The notes below the pieces were generated by a model, which was given only the letters and a program-made list of their open reading frames with translations, ran no database searches and had not been told where the DNA came from. Positions 1 to 9,109 of a DNA stretch of 64,000 nt are shown piece after piece (position 1 is the first letter of the stretch; each line of letters begins with the position of its first letter). The translations under genes were made by a program, and so were the position numbers. This DNA comes from Hamadaea sp013361475 (GTDB lineage: Bacteria; Actinomycetota; Actinomycetes; Mycobacteriales; Micromonosporaceae): positions 554,018 through 618,017 of the forward strand of contig NZ_JBFAHM010000003.1 in the NCBI RefSeq assembly GCF_040654195.1, given 5' to 3'.

Positions 1-332
1 AGCCTGATTCCCACGTAACCGTCCGAGTGCTCGACGGGGCGAAGGTGGAGGTCGGCCTCGCGTTGTGGGAAGGCGACCGCGGACTGACCGGCGACACCTT
101 GCTGATCGGCCGTCGTCCGGTGGGCGAGGCCGGCAACCTGGCCCGAGGGGAGAGCGCCAGCGCCCGCGCGGTCGTCTGCGCGACCGGCGGAACCTGCGTC
201 TGGCGTACGCCGGGCGTGGACGTCCTGCGGTTCGAAGGACGCGCCGACGGCGGCTCGATCACTCTGCGCTCCGGCGGAGACCCCTTCGTCCTCGGACTCC
301 TCGTGTACGCCCAGCAGATCGACTCCCGGTAG
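1..332 (+). CDS. C-terminal part of an unrecognised protein (runs in from upstream)
   Basis: The frame is open from the first base of the window (coding frame begins at base 3) to the TAG at 330-332, so the start lies outside. About 109 residues are visible. They are rich in Gly, Arg and Val, with two cysteines six residues apart in VVCATGGTCVW, and show no membrane segment. It stops 9 bases before the GtrA gene, so the two are probably co-transcribed. I do not recognise the family. A shorter internal GTG start at 27 is possible, but no good ribosome-binding site precedes it. Confidence 0.45.
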   Translation, partial: PDSHVTVRVLDGAKVEVGLALWEGDRGLTGDTLLIGRRPVGEAGNLARGESASARAVVCATGGTCVWRTPGVDVLRFEGRADGGSITLRSGGDPFVLGLLVYAQQIDSR

Positions 333-341
333 TCTGAGCCC

Positions 342-785
342 GTGTTCCGATCGCTCTACAACCGCTTCCGCCACCTGATCCACGAACTGGGCAAGTTCGG
401 GGTGGTCGGCGGTACGGCGTTCGTCATCGACACGGCGGTCTACAGCGCGCTGCTGGCGGCCGACGTCGAGACCACCGTCGCGAAGATCATCGCCACCGTG
501 ATCTCGGCGACCTGCGCCTTCATCGGCAACCGGTTCTGGACCTGGCGGGACCGCCCGCGCTCGGCCCTGCACCGGGAATACGTCCTCTACTTCACGTTCA
601 ACCTGATCGGGCTGGGCATCACCCTCGCGGTGCTGGGCTTCAGCCACTATGTGCTGGGCTCGATCTGGCCGGCCTTCCAGACCGACTTCGCCGATGTGAT
701 CTCCGCGCAGATCGTCGGCAACGCCCTGGCCACGATCTTCCGGTTCTGGACGTACCGCCGGTTCGTCTTCGCCCCCTCCAGCTAG
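342..785 (+). CDS. GtrA-like small integral membrane protein
   Basis: 147 residues, GTG start. It is a GtrA/DPMS-type membrane protein with four predicted helices (roughly residues 18-38, 44-64, 82-104, 118-140). Family hallmarks are the LGKFGVVGGTAFVIDTAVY opening helix, the NRFWTWRD motif after helix 2 and the closing FRFWTYRRFVF. Proteins of this family are thought to move polyprenyl-linked sugars across the membrane or to partner glycosyltransferases in cell-envelope glycan synthesis; the substrate cannot be read from sequence. A second family member follows at 976. M. tuberculosis Rv3277, next to a PH protein and birA, is the likely positional counterpart (from memory). Confidence 0.85.
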   Translation: MFRSLYNRFRHLIHELGKFGVVGGTAFVIDTAVYSALLAADVETTVAKIIATVISATCAFIGNRFWTWRDRPRSALHREYVLYFTFNLIGLGITLAVLGFSHYVLGSIWPAFQTDFADVISAQIVGNALATIFRFWTYRRFVFAPSS

Positions 786-847
786 TTCCGCGGGTTCCGC
801 GGATTCGCCGGGTTCCGCGGATTCGCCGGGCTCCGCGGGTTCCGTGC
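785..847 (+). repeat. 9-bp tandem repeat between the two GtrA genes
   Basis: Seven imperfect 9-bp units alternate between GTTCCGCGG and ATTCGCCGG, beginning on the last base of the upstream stop codon. The remaining 848-975 spacer has no clear feature apart from somewhat lower GC around 880-900. This is a low-complexity array, not a CRISPR. Confidence 0.6.
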
Positions 848-975
848 GGGGCGGGTGACGGATCGATGATGTTGGCTGTGTTTCCGCTGTGTGTTGTGTA
901 ACGATCCCGGTGATTTGCCCCCCACACTCGGCCGATCGGTCGTCGGTTCGAGCAGCCATCCCCTAATGTGGGTGG

Positions 976-1584
976 GTGCGTCTTGTCCGCTTCCTGCCTG
1001 AACGATTCCAGCAGCTCGCCCATGAGGCCCTGAAGTTCGGCCTGGTCGGCATCCTCAACACGCTGATCAATCTCGCCGTCTTCAACGCCCTCCTGGTCGG
1101 CATCCACGACGTCGGGCGGGTCAAGGCCAACTTCGTGGCGACCGCGGTCGCCACGGTCTTCGCGTACCTGATGAGCCGGTATTGGACCTTCCGTGACCGG
1201 CCCAGCGATCACTCCACGTCCCGCGAGTTCGCGCTCTTCGTGATCTTCAACGTGATCGGGCTCGGCATCGAGTCGGCGCTCATCGGGGCCACCGTCTACA
1301 TCCTGGGCACGAACAGCATCCTCGCGGTCAACATCGCCAAGGTGCTCGGCCTGGGAATCGGAACCGTCTTCCGGTTCTGGGCATACCGGACGTTCGTCTT
1401 CCGGGGCGCCTCGACCGTCTCCTCCGACGACGTCGCCGAGAGCGAGGCGCTGGCGGCGGCCGTGGCCACCACCGGCACGCTGGGCGTCGAGGCCACCCTC
1501 GAGGAGATCGAGGCGGCGTACTCCGATGGGCTGCTCACCGAGGAGCAGTTCACCGAGCTGACCGCGTCCGCCTCGCGGCGCTAG
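976..1584 (+). CDS. GtrA-like membrane protein with C-terminal extension
   Basis: 202 residues, GTG start chosen because it gives the normal GtrA N-terminus (FLPERFQQLAHEALKFGLVG). Four predicted helices, the SRYWTFRD motif after helix 2 and FRFWAYRTFVF closing the fold match the paralogue at 342. It differs by an extra tail of about 55 residues, rich in Glu and Ala, ending in a predicted helix (EEIEAAYSDGLLTEEQFTEL). Tails of this kind resemble short SHOCT-like helices; that resemblance is weak. Role inferred as for the paralogue: lipid-linked sugar translocation or glycosyltransferase support in the envelope. Confidence 0.82.
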   Translation: MRLVRFLPERFQQLAHEALKFGLVGILNTLINLAVFNALLVGIHDVGRVKANFVATAVATVFAYLMSRYWTFRDRPSDHSTSREFALFVIFNVIGLGIESALIGATVYILGTNSILAVNIAKVLGLGIGTVFRFWAYRTFVFRGASTVSSDDVAESEALAAAVATTGTLGVEATLEEIEAAYSDGLLTEEQFTELTASASRR

Positions 1585-1600
1585 CTTTCGCGCCGGTCCG

Positions 1601-1692
1601 CCTGGGTCCGCTGCGCGGGCTATACGCCTGGGTCCGCTGCGCGGGCTACACGCCTGGGTCCGCTGCGCGGGCTAGCTGCGCAGGCTATACGC
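1601..1692 (+). repeat. 26-bp tandem repeat, three copies
   Basis: Three near-identical 26-bp units beginning CCTGGGTCCGCTGCGCGGGC at 1601, 1627 and 1653, then a decayed partial unit up to the palindrome at 1692. The array lies between convergent genes. Confidence 0.75.
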
Positions 1693-1747
1693 AAGATCAG
1701 GGTCATTTCCGCGTCGTTATGGCGACATGGAAATGACCCTGATCTTG
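1692..1747. terminator. 19-bp perfect inverted repeat between convergent genes
   Basis: Arms CAAGATCAGGGTCATTTCC (1692-1710) and its exact complement (1729-1747) flank an 18-base loop that itself can pair (GTCG/GGCGAC). It sits between the ends of the plus-strand GtrA gene and the minus-strand PH-domain gene, so it can act as a two-way terminator. Its arm contains GATCAGGGT, also found in the arms of the 65-bp palindromes elsewhere in the window, so it may instead be a related mobile palindrome. Confidence 0.6.
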
Positions 1748-1785
1748 TTGGAGCGATCTTGGGTGCGGGCTACTTCGCCCGCGGG

Positions 1786-2307
1786 CTACTTCGCCGGAGC
1801 GGCGGGCCGCTCGTCGTCGTCGAAGCTGTGCGAGTCCCGGTCCGCCTCGACGATCTCGTAGAGCGCCGTCTGGACCCGCTCGACGTGCGGGATGTCGCTG
1901 AGCACCGACTGTCCCCGCTCGCCGGCCGACTCGATGGTGAGCGTGCCGCAGCCGAGCAGCCGCTCGATGAAGGTCTGCCCCATGGAGTGGTCGTTGATCC
2001 GGTTGACCGGGATGTCGCGCCGGTTGCGCGAGAAGACGCCGGTCTGCAGGAGCACGCGCTCGTTGGTGAAGACGTAGTGCGTCGTCTTCCAGACGAGGTA
2101 CGGCCACAGGGCCAGCCACACGATGGCGACCAGCGCCAGGGCGCCGACCACGATGAGCCCGATCTGGTTGATGAAGATCCCGGCCAGGATGGTCGCGGCG
2201 ATGGCCACGAGGGTCACGAAGACCGGCCGGATCAGCGCTTTCCAGTGCGGGTGCAAATGCATGACGACGCGCTCGTCTCCGCTGAGCACGTCCTCGGGGA
2301 ATGCCAC
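1786..2307 (-). CDS. PH-domain (bPH2-type) membrane protein
   Basis: 173 residues, GTG start preceded by an AGGAGG ribosome-binding site. Two membrane helices (about residues 27-47 and 50-70) are followed by a bacterial PH-like domain with the family pattern TTHYVFTNERVLLQTGVFSR and the INDHSMGQTFIERLLGCGTL region. The C-terminus is acidic, then Ala/Pro-rich. Such YdbS/bPH2 proteins are membrane-anchored and of unclear function. M. tuberculosis Rv3278c is the likely positional match, in the same orientation and next to birA. Confidence 0.85.
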   Translation of the reverse strand: MAFPEDVLSGDERVVMHLHPHWKALIRPVFVTLVAIAATILAGIFINQIGLIVVGALALVAIVWLALWPYLVWKTTHYVFTNERVLLQTGVFSRNRRDIPVNRINDHSMGQTFIERLLGCGTLTIESAGERGQSVLSDIPHVERVQTALYEIVEADRDSHSFDDDERPAAPAK

Positions 2308-2375
2308 GACTAACCTCCTGATGGTGCTGCTCTCGCAGTCGACGCGCTGAGGTTAGTCCCCGTAGTCCAGTCGCG

Positions 2376-3143
2376 CTATCGGTCGGTTCGCGGCATTGCC
2401 TGGTCATCCGCCCGAAGATGGACGATGTCGCCGGCCGCGATCGACCGGCCCGCCACGACCAGCCGGCCCTCGCCATCCACTGTGGTCGCTCGGCCGCGGA
2501 TCTCCGCGCCACCGGGCAGGATCGCGCGTACGTCGAGGCCGATCGTGGCGCAGACGCCCAGGTACGCCGATCGCAGCCCGGACTCCTCGGGGTCGCCGCC
2601 GGCCTCGCGCCAAGCGGAGTACGCCGAGGCCAGCCGGTCGAGCAGAGCGGTGAGCATCGCGTCGTTGTCCACGTCGGACGCGCCAGCCAGGGCCAGCGAC
2701 GTCGGCGGCAGACCGGACGGCGGCGGGGGCGGCAGCTGTTCCTCGGTCAGCCGGGTGTTGAGTCCGATGCCGAGCGCGATCGCTCCGGTGCCGGTCGCCT
2801 CGGCGAGGATCCCGGCGCACTTCTTCCCGCCGACGAGCAGGTCGTTGGGCCATTTGAGCGCGGCGGCGACCCCGGCGACGTCGCGTACGCAGTGCGCCAG
2901 GGTCACTCCGGCGAGCAGCGGCAGCCAGCCGAGCCGCGCCGGGGGTATGGCGGGACGCAGCAGAACGCTGAACCACAGTCCCCCGCCCGGCGGCGACTGC
3001 CACGTACGCCCCAGCCGCCCCCGCCCGGCCGTCTGCGTCCCGGCCGCCACCACGAGCCCTTCGGGCTCGCCGGCCAGGGCCGCCGCCAGCACGTCGGCGT
3101 TGGTCGACCCGGTTTCCTGCACCTCGCGTACGCGGAACTTCAC
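2376..3143 (-). CDS. birA: biotin--[acetyl-CoA-carboxylase] ligase
   Basis: 255 residues, GTG start. It attaches biotin, via biotinyl-AMP, to the lysine of biotin carboxyl carrier domains, here most likely that of the accA product at 18452. Visible motifs are ETGSTNAD, the biotin/ATP loop GRGRLGRTWQSPPGGGLWFS, the catalytic KWPNDLLVGGKKCAGIL block, and GIGLNT. A C-terminal SH3-like part ends in GRSIAAGDIVHLR. No N-terminal helix-turn-helix is present, so this is the monofunctional type and not a repressor. It stands next to the carboxylase genes, an arrangement common in actinobacteria. Confidence 0.95.
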   Translation of the reverse strand: MKFRVREVQETGSTNADVLAAALAGEPEGLVVAAGTQTAGRGRLGRTWQSPPGGGLWFSVLLRPAIPPARLGWLPLLAGVTLAHCVRDVAGVAAALKWPNDLLVGGKKCAGILAEATGTGAIALGIGLNTRLTEEQLPPPPPSGLPPTSLALAGASDVDNDAMLTALLDRLASAYSAWREAGGDPEESGLRSAYLGVCATIGLDVRAILPGGAEIRGRATTVDGEGRLVVAGRSIAAGDIVHLRADDQAMPRTDR

Positions 3144-3175
3144 CCGATCAGGGTCTCAGACGGATGGTTGATCAG

Positions 3176-3187
3176 GTTATCCACAGG
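3176..3187 (+). promoter_or_regulatory. DnaA-box-like 12-mer GTTATCCACAGG
   Basis: Exact match to the DnaA-box core TTATCCACA, between the divergent birA and toxin genes, 103 bases before the toxin start. The same 12-mer occurs at 7624 and 20210, each also ahead of a secretion-related gene. Confidence 0.5.
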
Positions 3188-3290
3188 GCGATCGAAGGTG
3201 TCTTGCGGCACGGTGCCGGATTTCCGTAGCGTCGGCGGCGCACCGGAGTCCTGGGGAGGCGCTACCGGTGCGCACGGGGAGGTTTCGCGA

Positions 3291-4505
3291 GTGGGCAATC
3301 CGCTGGTGGCGCAGGCTCAATCGTCCACGACGTGGTACACGGGCCTGGGCCTGGTCGAGGATGTCGCCCAGGTCTCCGAGGGCATCAAGAACGACAGTTG
3401 GGTCGACGGCACGCTCGGCACCGTCGGCGGCACCCTCGACCTGGTGGGTCTGGCCTTGGACCCGATCGGGTCCCTGGTGGCGTGGGGTGTCTCCTGGTTG
3501 ATGGAGCACGTCAAGCCGCTCAAGGACGCGCTCGACTGGCTGGCCGGTAATCCGGACGAGATCTCGGCGCACGCGCAGACCTGGGAGAACGTGTCGAAGT
3601 ACACGTTGGACGCCCAGAAGTACTACGCGGACGCGATCAAGGTGGAGACGGCGTCGTGGATCGGCCCGTCCGGGGACGCGTACCGGCAGCATGCGGGCAC
3701 GCAGGTGACCGTGTTGGAGGGCATCGGCAAGGCGGCTCACGGCATTCACTACGCCGTGATGGGCGCCGGGCTGATCGTCGGTCTGGTCCGGGGCATCGTC
3801 CGGGACCTGATCGCCCAGTTCATCGGCACGCTGGCCGCTCGCCTGCCGCAGTGGCTGGCCGAGGCGGGACTGACCCTGGGCCTGGCGACGCCGGTCGTCA
3901 TCGGCCAGGTGGTGTCGCTGGTGACGACCTGGGTGAACAAGATCCAGAAGTTCGTCCGGGCGCTGCTGTCCAGCCTCAAGAAGCTCATCCCGATGGCGAA
4001 GAAGCTCGGCGAGCTGCTCGAGCAGCTCAAGGGCCTGCTGCGCAAGCTCCTGGGCAAGGCCGACGACCTGCCGGGAGGCAACCGCCCGGCTCGGCTGGCC
4101 AACGAGGACTTCGACCCGGCCACCTGGGAGCCGACCGTCCAGCATCGACCGGGCGCCACCGCGATCGGCAACGACCCGAACACGCTGAAGGCGTACTCGT
4201 ACATCAAGACGGAGGACGGCGTACACCAGGTGGTGATCCACGGCCGCCCGTCCGGCTTCCCGCACGACATGTCCCCGGCCGAGGTCGCGGCGATCATCAA
4301 GGCCAATCCGGACTACGTCCCGGGCACCCCCGTACGCCTTGTGACCTGCTACGGCGGCAACATGAACATGGCGGTGGCGCGCGAGTTGAAGGCCACCGTG
4401 CACGGCTACAATCAGACGCTCATCGTCAACCCCGACGGCAGTTTCGTCTCCGGCGGTCAGTGGCAGACCTTCGACTGGGAGCAGGACGGGTGGATGCTCG
4501 ACTGA
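3291..4505 (+). CDS. probable secreted polymorphic toxin, ESX-type N-terminus with His/Cys C-terminal domain
   Basis: 404 residues. The GTG at 3291 is chosen because GGGGAGG lies 8 bases upstream, although the frame stays open farther back. Residues 1-140 are helical with a WxG-like turn (ETASWIGPSGDAYRQHAG) typical of ESX-secreted LXG/WXG100 modules. Residues about 150-260 contain hydrophobic helices (VMGAGLIVGLVRGIV) and a basic Lys/Leu coiled region. After a linker the last 110 residues form a separate domain: VVIHGRPSGF (His317), then MSPAEVAAIIKANPDY, then TPVRLVTCYGG (Cys353). His followed by Cys after a strand suggests a thiol-peptidase-like domain; related tails occur in other polymorphic toxins. 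It overlaps by 16 bases the next gene, a likely immunity protein. The enzymatic activity is inference. Confidence 0.7.
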   Translation: MGNPLVAQAQSSTTWYTGLGLVEDVAQVSEGIKNDSWVDGTLGTVGGTLDLVGLALDPIGSLVAWGVSWLMEHVKPLKDALDWLAGNPDEISAHAQTWENVSKYTLDAQKYYADAIKVETASWIGPSGDAYRQHAGTQVTVLEGIGKAAHGIHYAVMGAGLIVGLVRGIVRDLIAQFIGTLAARLPQWLAEAGLTLGLATPVVIGQVVSLVTTWVNKIQKFVRALLSSLKKLIPMAKKLGELLEQLKGLLRKLLGKADDLPGGNRPARLANEDFDPATWEPTVQHRPGATAIGNDPNTLKAYSYIKTEDGVHQVVIHGRPSGFPHDMSPAEVAAIIKANPDYVPGTPVRLVTCYGGNMNMAVARELKATVHGYNQTLIVNPDGSFVSGGQWQTFDWEQDGWMLD

Positions 4506-5176
4506 AGTTCTTCGGCTTCTACGCAGACCTCGGATACGTCGCCGGGACCGCCGTCGGCGCCGAGGACCTGCTGGCCGAGCCGCGGGTGGCCGCCGAGAAG
4601 CCGCGGATCGTCGCGTACCTCCACGGTGGTGAGCCGCTCACCGTCGTGCCCGGGTTCCAGCGCGATCCGCGCGGCGACGTCGAACTGCCGGGCGGGGCCA
4701 GCGTCTACACCGACGGGGTCTGGGCCTGGCCGCACATCACGGCGTACCTGGTCGAGCGCTACGACCTGCCGGTGCCGGACGAATTCGTCGAGCACATGCG
4801 CGCCCAGGGCTTCGACCCGGCGTCGCCGGATCGGGAGCAGTTGAGCCGGCTCTTCCACGAGCACGCGGGCATGCTGTCGCCCCGGCCCGAGCCCGCACTG
4901 CCGGCCGATGCCGTACGCGTATCCATCCTGCTGGTCAAGGAGGTGGCGGGCGCGGGCGCGGACATGGTGGCCACCGTGGCGGCCGACGTGCTCGCCGGTG
5001 ACCTCCCCGTCGGCGCCACCGTCACCGTGCCCGGTTCGCCGGCGCCGCTCGCGGTCGCCGGGATCCGGCTGAAGGACGGGCCGGCCGAGACGCTCGCCGC
5101 CGGGCAGAAGGGCCTGGTGCAGCTGCGCGGCGCGGCCGCGATCGCCCTCCACCCCGGCGTCATCCTCACCAGCTGA
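4490..5176 (+). CDS. probable immunity protein for the upstream toxin
   Basis: 228 residues if translation starts at the GTG at 4490, which has GGGAG-like pairing upstream and overlaps the toxin gene by 16 bases; CTG 4502 is an alternative. The frame is also open upstream, but there it is a shadow of the toxin gene. No signal peptide or membrane helix, so it is cytoplasmic. The N-terminal half (LKFFGFYADLGYV; VYTDGVWAWPHITAYLVERY) has the look of immunity proteins found behind actinobacterial toxin genes. The tight translational overlap, as in toxin-immunity pairs, is the main argument. Specific family not recognised. Confidence 0.6.
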   Translation: MDARLKFFGFYADLGYVAGTAVGAEDLLAEPRVAAEKPRIVAYLHGGEPLTVVPGFQRDPRGDVELPGGASVYTDGVWAWPHITAYLVERYDLPVPDEFVEHMRAQGFDPASPDREQLSRLFHEHAGMLSPRPEPALPADAVRVSILLVKEVAGAGADMVATVAADVLAGDLPVGATVTVPGSPAPLAVAGIRLKDGPAETLAAGQKGLVQLRGAAAIALHPGVILTS

Positions 5177-5196
5177 CCTCCCCTTCGACGGGGCGT

Positions 5197-5267
5197 GATC
5201 ATTGCGTCAGCCATGCTGCTTCGCGGCGCGAAATGCCCGTTCAAACAGCATGCCTGACGCGATGATC
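5197..5267 (-). repeat. 71-bp palindromic element, family 2, copy 1
   Basis: The outer arms pair GATCATTGCGTCAG with CTGACGCGATGATC, and inner arms pair CATGCTG with CAGCATG. Read on the minus strand it matches the copy at 17644 almost throughout. It lies between the immunity gene and accD. Confidence 0.8.
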
Positions 5268-5351
5268 TTCCCGAAGCGTCCGGGAGGACCCGGCCGGGTC
5301 GATGGCCCGCATCACAGCGACCGGGGGCCGAACGATCGTTAGGATCTCGGC

Positions 5352-6929
<1,578 letters not shown>

Positions 6930-6938
6930 CCCGACCGG

Positions 6939-7580
6939 TCAGAGCCGATCGAGCTGGGCGAGCGCGATTCGGCGTACCTCGGTCTCGGTGAGTTGCGTGC
7001 CGGTGACGGTGGCGACGGTCGCGCCCTGGCGTACCACCGCCGTCCACCACTCGCGGGCCGGCTCCGCTCCCTTGACGTGGTCGCTGCGTACCAGCAGCGA
7101 ATCGTCGCCGGCGAACCGCTCCGCCTCGATCGTGTGGCTCGCCAGGACTTCGCCGTCGTCGTAGCGCGGGCAGGCCACGATCACCCGGCGTACGTCGGTC
7201 ATCGCCTGATCCGCCCAGCTGTCCGCGTACCGCTCCAGGACGAGCCGCACCTCGCGGCCGTGCCCTTGGCTGAAGGCCGCGGCGCGCGTCTCGGTTCGGT
7301 GGTCCTGCGCGGGGTAGTCGGCGGCGGCGTAGACCGGGCACCCACGCACCGCGAAGGACCAGCCCAATTCAGCTGGTACGCCCACCGACCGCCACCCGGC
7401 GCCGGGAATGTCCCGCCGGGTGAGCAGATTCGCCGCGTGCGTGGAGCCGGCGCTGACGTCCGGAGCGGACGTCCCCGTGGTACGCGGCTCGCATCCGGCG
7501 GTCGCGACAAGGACGAACAGAGCGATGACCAGGGTGCGTGCTGCCACGGTAGGGGTAACGCGCAGTGCCGCGACCGGCAA
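6939..7580 (-). CDS. putative lipoprotein of unknown function
   Basis: 213 residues, start at 7580. A signal peptide with basic start, hydrophobic core (TLVIALFVLVATAGC) and lipobox ATAGC predicts a lipid-anchored extracellular protein. The mature part contains two later cysteines (RGCPVY, IVACPRYDD), which could form a disulfide, and a WWTAVVRQGATVATVTGT strand region near the end. The overall pattern resembles sensor-like or PknH-like extracellular folds of actinobacteria, but I cannot assign a family. It is convergent with accD (9-base gap) and divergent from the ESX-type operon at 7715. Confidence 0.75.
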   Translation of the reverse strand: MPVAALRVTPTVAARTLVIALFVLVATAGCEPRTTGTSAPDVSAGSTHAANLLTRRDIPGAGWRSVGVPAELGWSFAVRGCPVYAAADYPAQDHRTETRAAAFSQGHGREVRLVLERYADSWADQAMTDVRRVIVACPRYDDGEVLASHTIEAERFAGDDSLLVRSDHVKGAEPAREWWTAVVRQGATVATVTGTQLTETEVRRIALAQLDRL

Positions 7581-7623
7581 CGCCGATGCCGAACCGATCA
7601 GCGCTCACCCGTCCATCCGCAAA

Positions 7624-7635
7624 GTTATCCACAGG
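7624..7635 (+). promoter_or_regulatory. DnaA-box-like 12-mer GTTATCCACAGG
   Basis: Second exact copy, in the 134-bp divergent region between the lipoprotein and the ESX-type substrate gene, 79 bases before the latter's start codon. Confidence 0.5.
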
Positions 7636-7714
7636 CAGCGCATCGGGTAGCACCTCGTTGCCATGGCAAAGTATCCTCAGCATCGATCGCTCGAACATTG
7701 GGGAGGGTCTGGCG

Positions 7715-9109
7715 ATGCTTGACGCGGGTGGTGGTGGCGGCGGTGGCGGCACCAGCTGGTGGGACAAGGACACGCCCACGATGTGGGCGTACATCAGCGA
7801 AATCGACACCGAGCCGATGTGGAAGCAGGCCAGTGGCTGGCAGAAGGCCATCGACCTGGCCTCCACCAACCTTTACCGATTGAAGGACTTCCGGGAGCAG
7901 CTCGTCACGGCGTGGCCGCCGGAGAAGAGCGAGGCCTCCCAGGCATATGTCACGAAGCTCGACGAGCTCATCAAGAGCGTGCAGGACGTCTACGACGGCG
8001 CGGTCACCAACAAGACCAGCGCGACCAATCTCGCCTCTGCCATCGGCGAGGCGAAGTACAAGGTCAAGCCGTTGTACGACCAGTGGCTCGAGAACCTCGG
8101 CACGCAGTCGACCTACGACCAGAACCTGGCGGCGAAGAAGTCGCAGTACGCCGACATGTACACCGAGGGGTCCAGCAGCTACAAGAGCGCGCTCTCGGCG
8201 TGGCAGCGGTCGAACCCGGATCCCAACGTGGCCTCCAAGCAGGAGGCGCTGGACAACCAGGCGCGGACCGCGATGTCGAACCTGAGCACCGATCTGGTGG
8301 TCAGCAAGGGCAACATGGTCGAGCCGCAGCCCTACACGCCGCCGAAGCTCGCGGGCACGCCGCGAGACGACAGCGGCGGCGACAGCGGCAGCACCGGCTC
8401 GACGGGGTCCACCGGATCCTCGAACTCCTTCAGCGGCAGCTCGAGTTCGGTTCCCCCGATGGTGCCGATGCCCGCCTACGTTCCGCCGTCGCAGCCGTCG
8501 CTGACGGGCACCACCTACGTTCCGACGCCCACGGCGCCGACGCCGATGCCGACCGCGCCGACTCTGCCGGGTGCTCCGCCCGGCCCGATCGGCACTCCGC
8601 CGGTGGTGCCTCCGGTCGGCCCGCAGGGCATCATCAAGCCCAATCTGCCGCCCGGCCCGACGGGGCCGACGGTTCGTCCCGGCCCCCTCGGCCCCAACGT
8701 CTTGGGCGGTAAGAACCCGTTGGCCGGTCCGCCCGGCGGACGTCCGCTCGTCGGCCCCCAGGGCATCATCGGTGGCCAGCCCGGCGCTCGTCCCACGACG
8801 GGTGGCATGGCCGGCCGAGGTGTGAACCCTGCCGGTGGTGTGATCGGCGGCGGCCGAGGTGGCGCAGCGGGCGTCGGCGGTCCTGGCGCCGCCGGAGGCC
8901 GTGGCGGCGCCGGTGTCGCCGGTAGCCGGGGCGCGGGCATGGTCGGCGCGGGCGCCGGCGGCCGCGGCAAGCGCGGCGACGACGAGCACGCCAACGAGTG
9001 GGACCCGGACAACCCGTGGGAGGTCGCCGAGGGTGTGAACCCGATCGTCGACGCCCCCGGCGACAGCGGTCCCATCGACCCCGGTCCCGCGATCGGCGGC
9101 CGCTGGTGA
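7715..9109 (+). CDS. ESX/type VII secretion substrate-like protein with Pro/Gly-rich C-terminus
   Basis: 464 residues. The ATG at 7715 is preceded by GGGGAGGG at a good distance; in-frame starts farther upstream lack this. After a run of eight glycines comes a helical module (about residues 15-210) with WWDKDTPTMWAYI, MWKQASGWQ and a long heptad-rich stretch, recalling EspB/PPE-like helical bundles. Then a Ser/Gly linker and a low-complexity tail of Pro/Gly/Thr (TPMPTAPTLPGAPPGPIGTP type) followed by Gly/Arg repeats. The last 35 residues are acidic. It overlaps the mycosin gene by 4 bases (GTGA), so substrate and protease are translationally coupled. Placement as a type VII substrate rests on this context. 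Confidence 0.7.
   Translation: MLDAGGGGGGGGTSWWDKDTPTMWAYISEIDTEPMWKQASGWQKAIDLASTNLYRLKDFREQLVTAWPPEKSEASQAYVTKLDELIKSVQDVYDGAVTNKTSATNLASAIGEAKYKVKPLYDQWLENLGTQSTYDQNLAAKKSQYADMYTEGSSSYKSALSAWQRSNPDPNVASKQEALDNQARTAMSNLSTDLVVSKGNMVEPQPYTPPKLAGTPRDDSGGDSGSTGSTGSTGSSNSFSGSSSSVPPMVPMPAYVPPSQPSLTGTTYVPTPTAPTPMPTAPTLPGAPPGPIGTPPVVPPVGPQGIIKPNLPPGPTGPTVRPGPLGPNVLGGKNPLAGPPGGRPLVGPQGIIGGQPGARPTTGGMAGRGVNPAGGVIGGGRGGAAGVGGPGAAGGRGGAGVAGSRGAGMVGAGAGGRGKRGDDEHANEWDPDNPWEVAEGVNPIVDAPGDSGPIDPGPAIGGRW

Noticed and set aside
2418..3290. Frame open upstream of the toxin start, covering birA antisense
   Set aside because: High-GC third positions make long antisense frames; no ribosome-binding site, and the birA gene on the other strand is clear.
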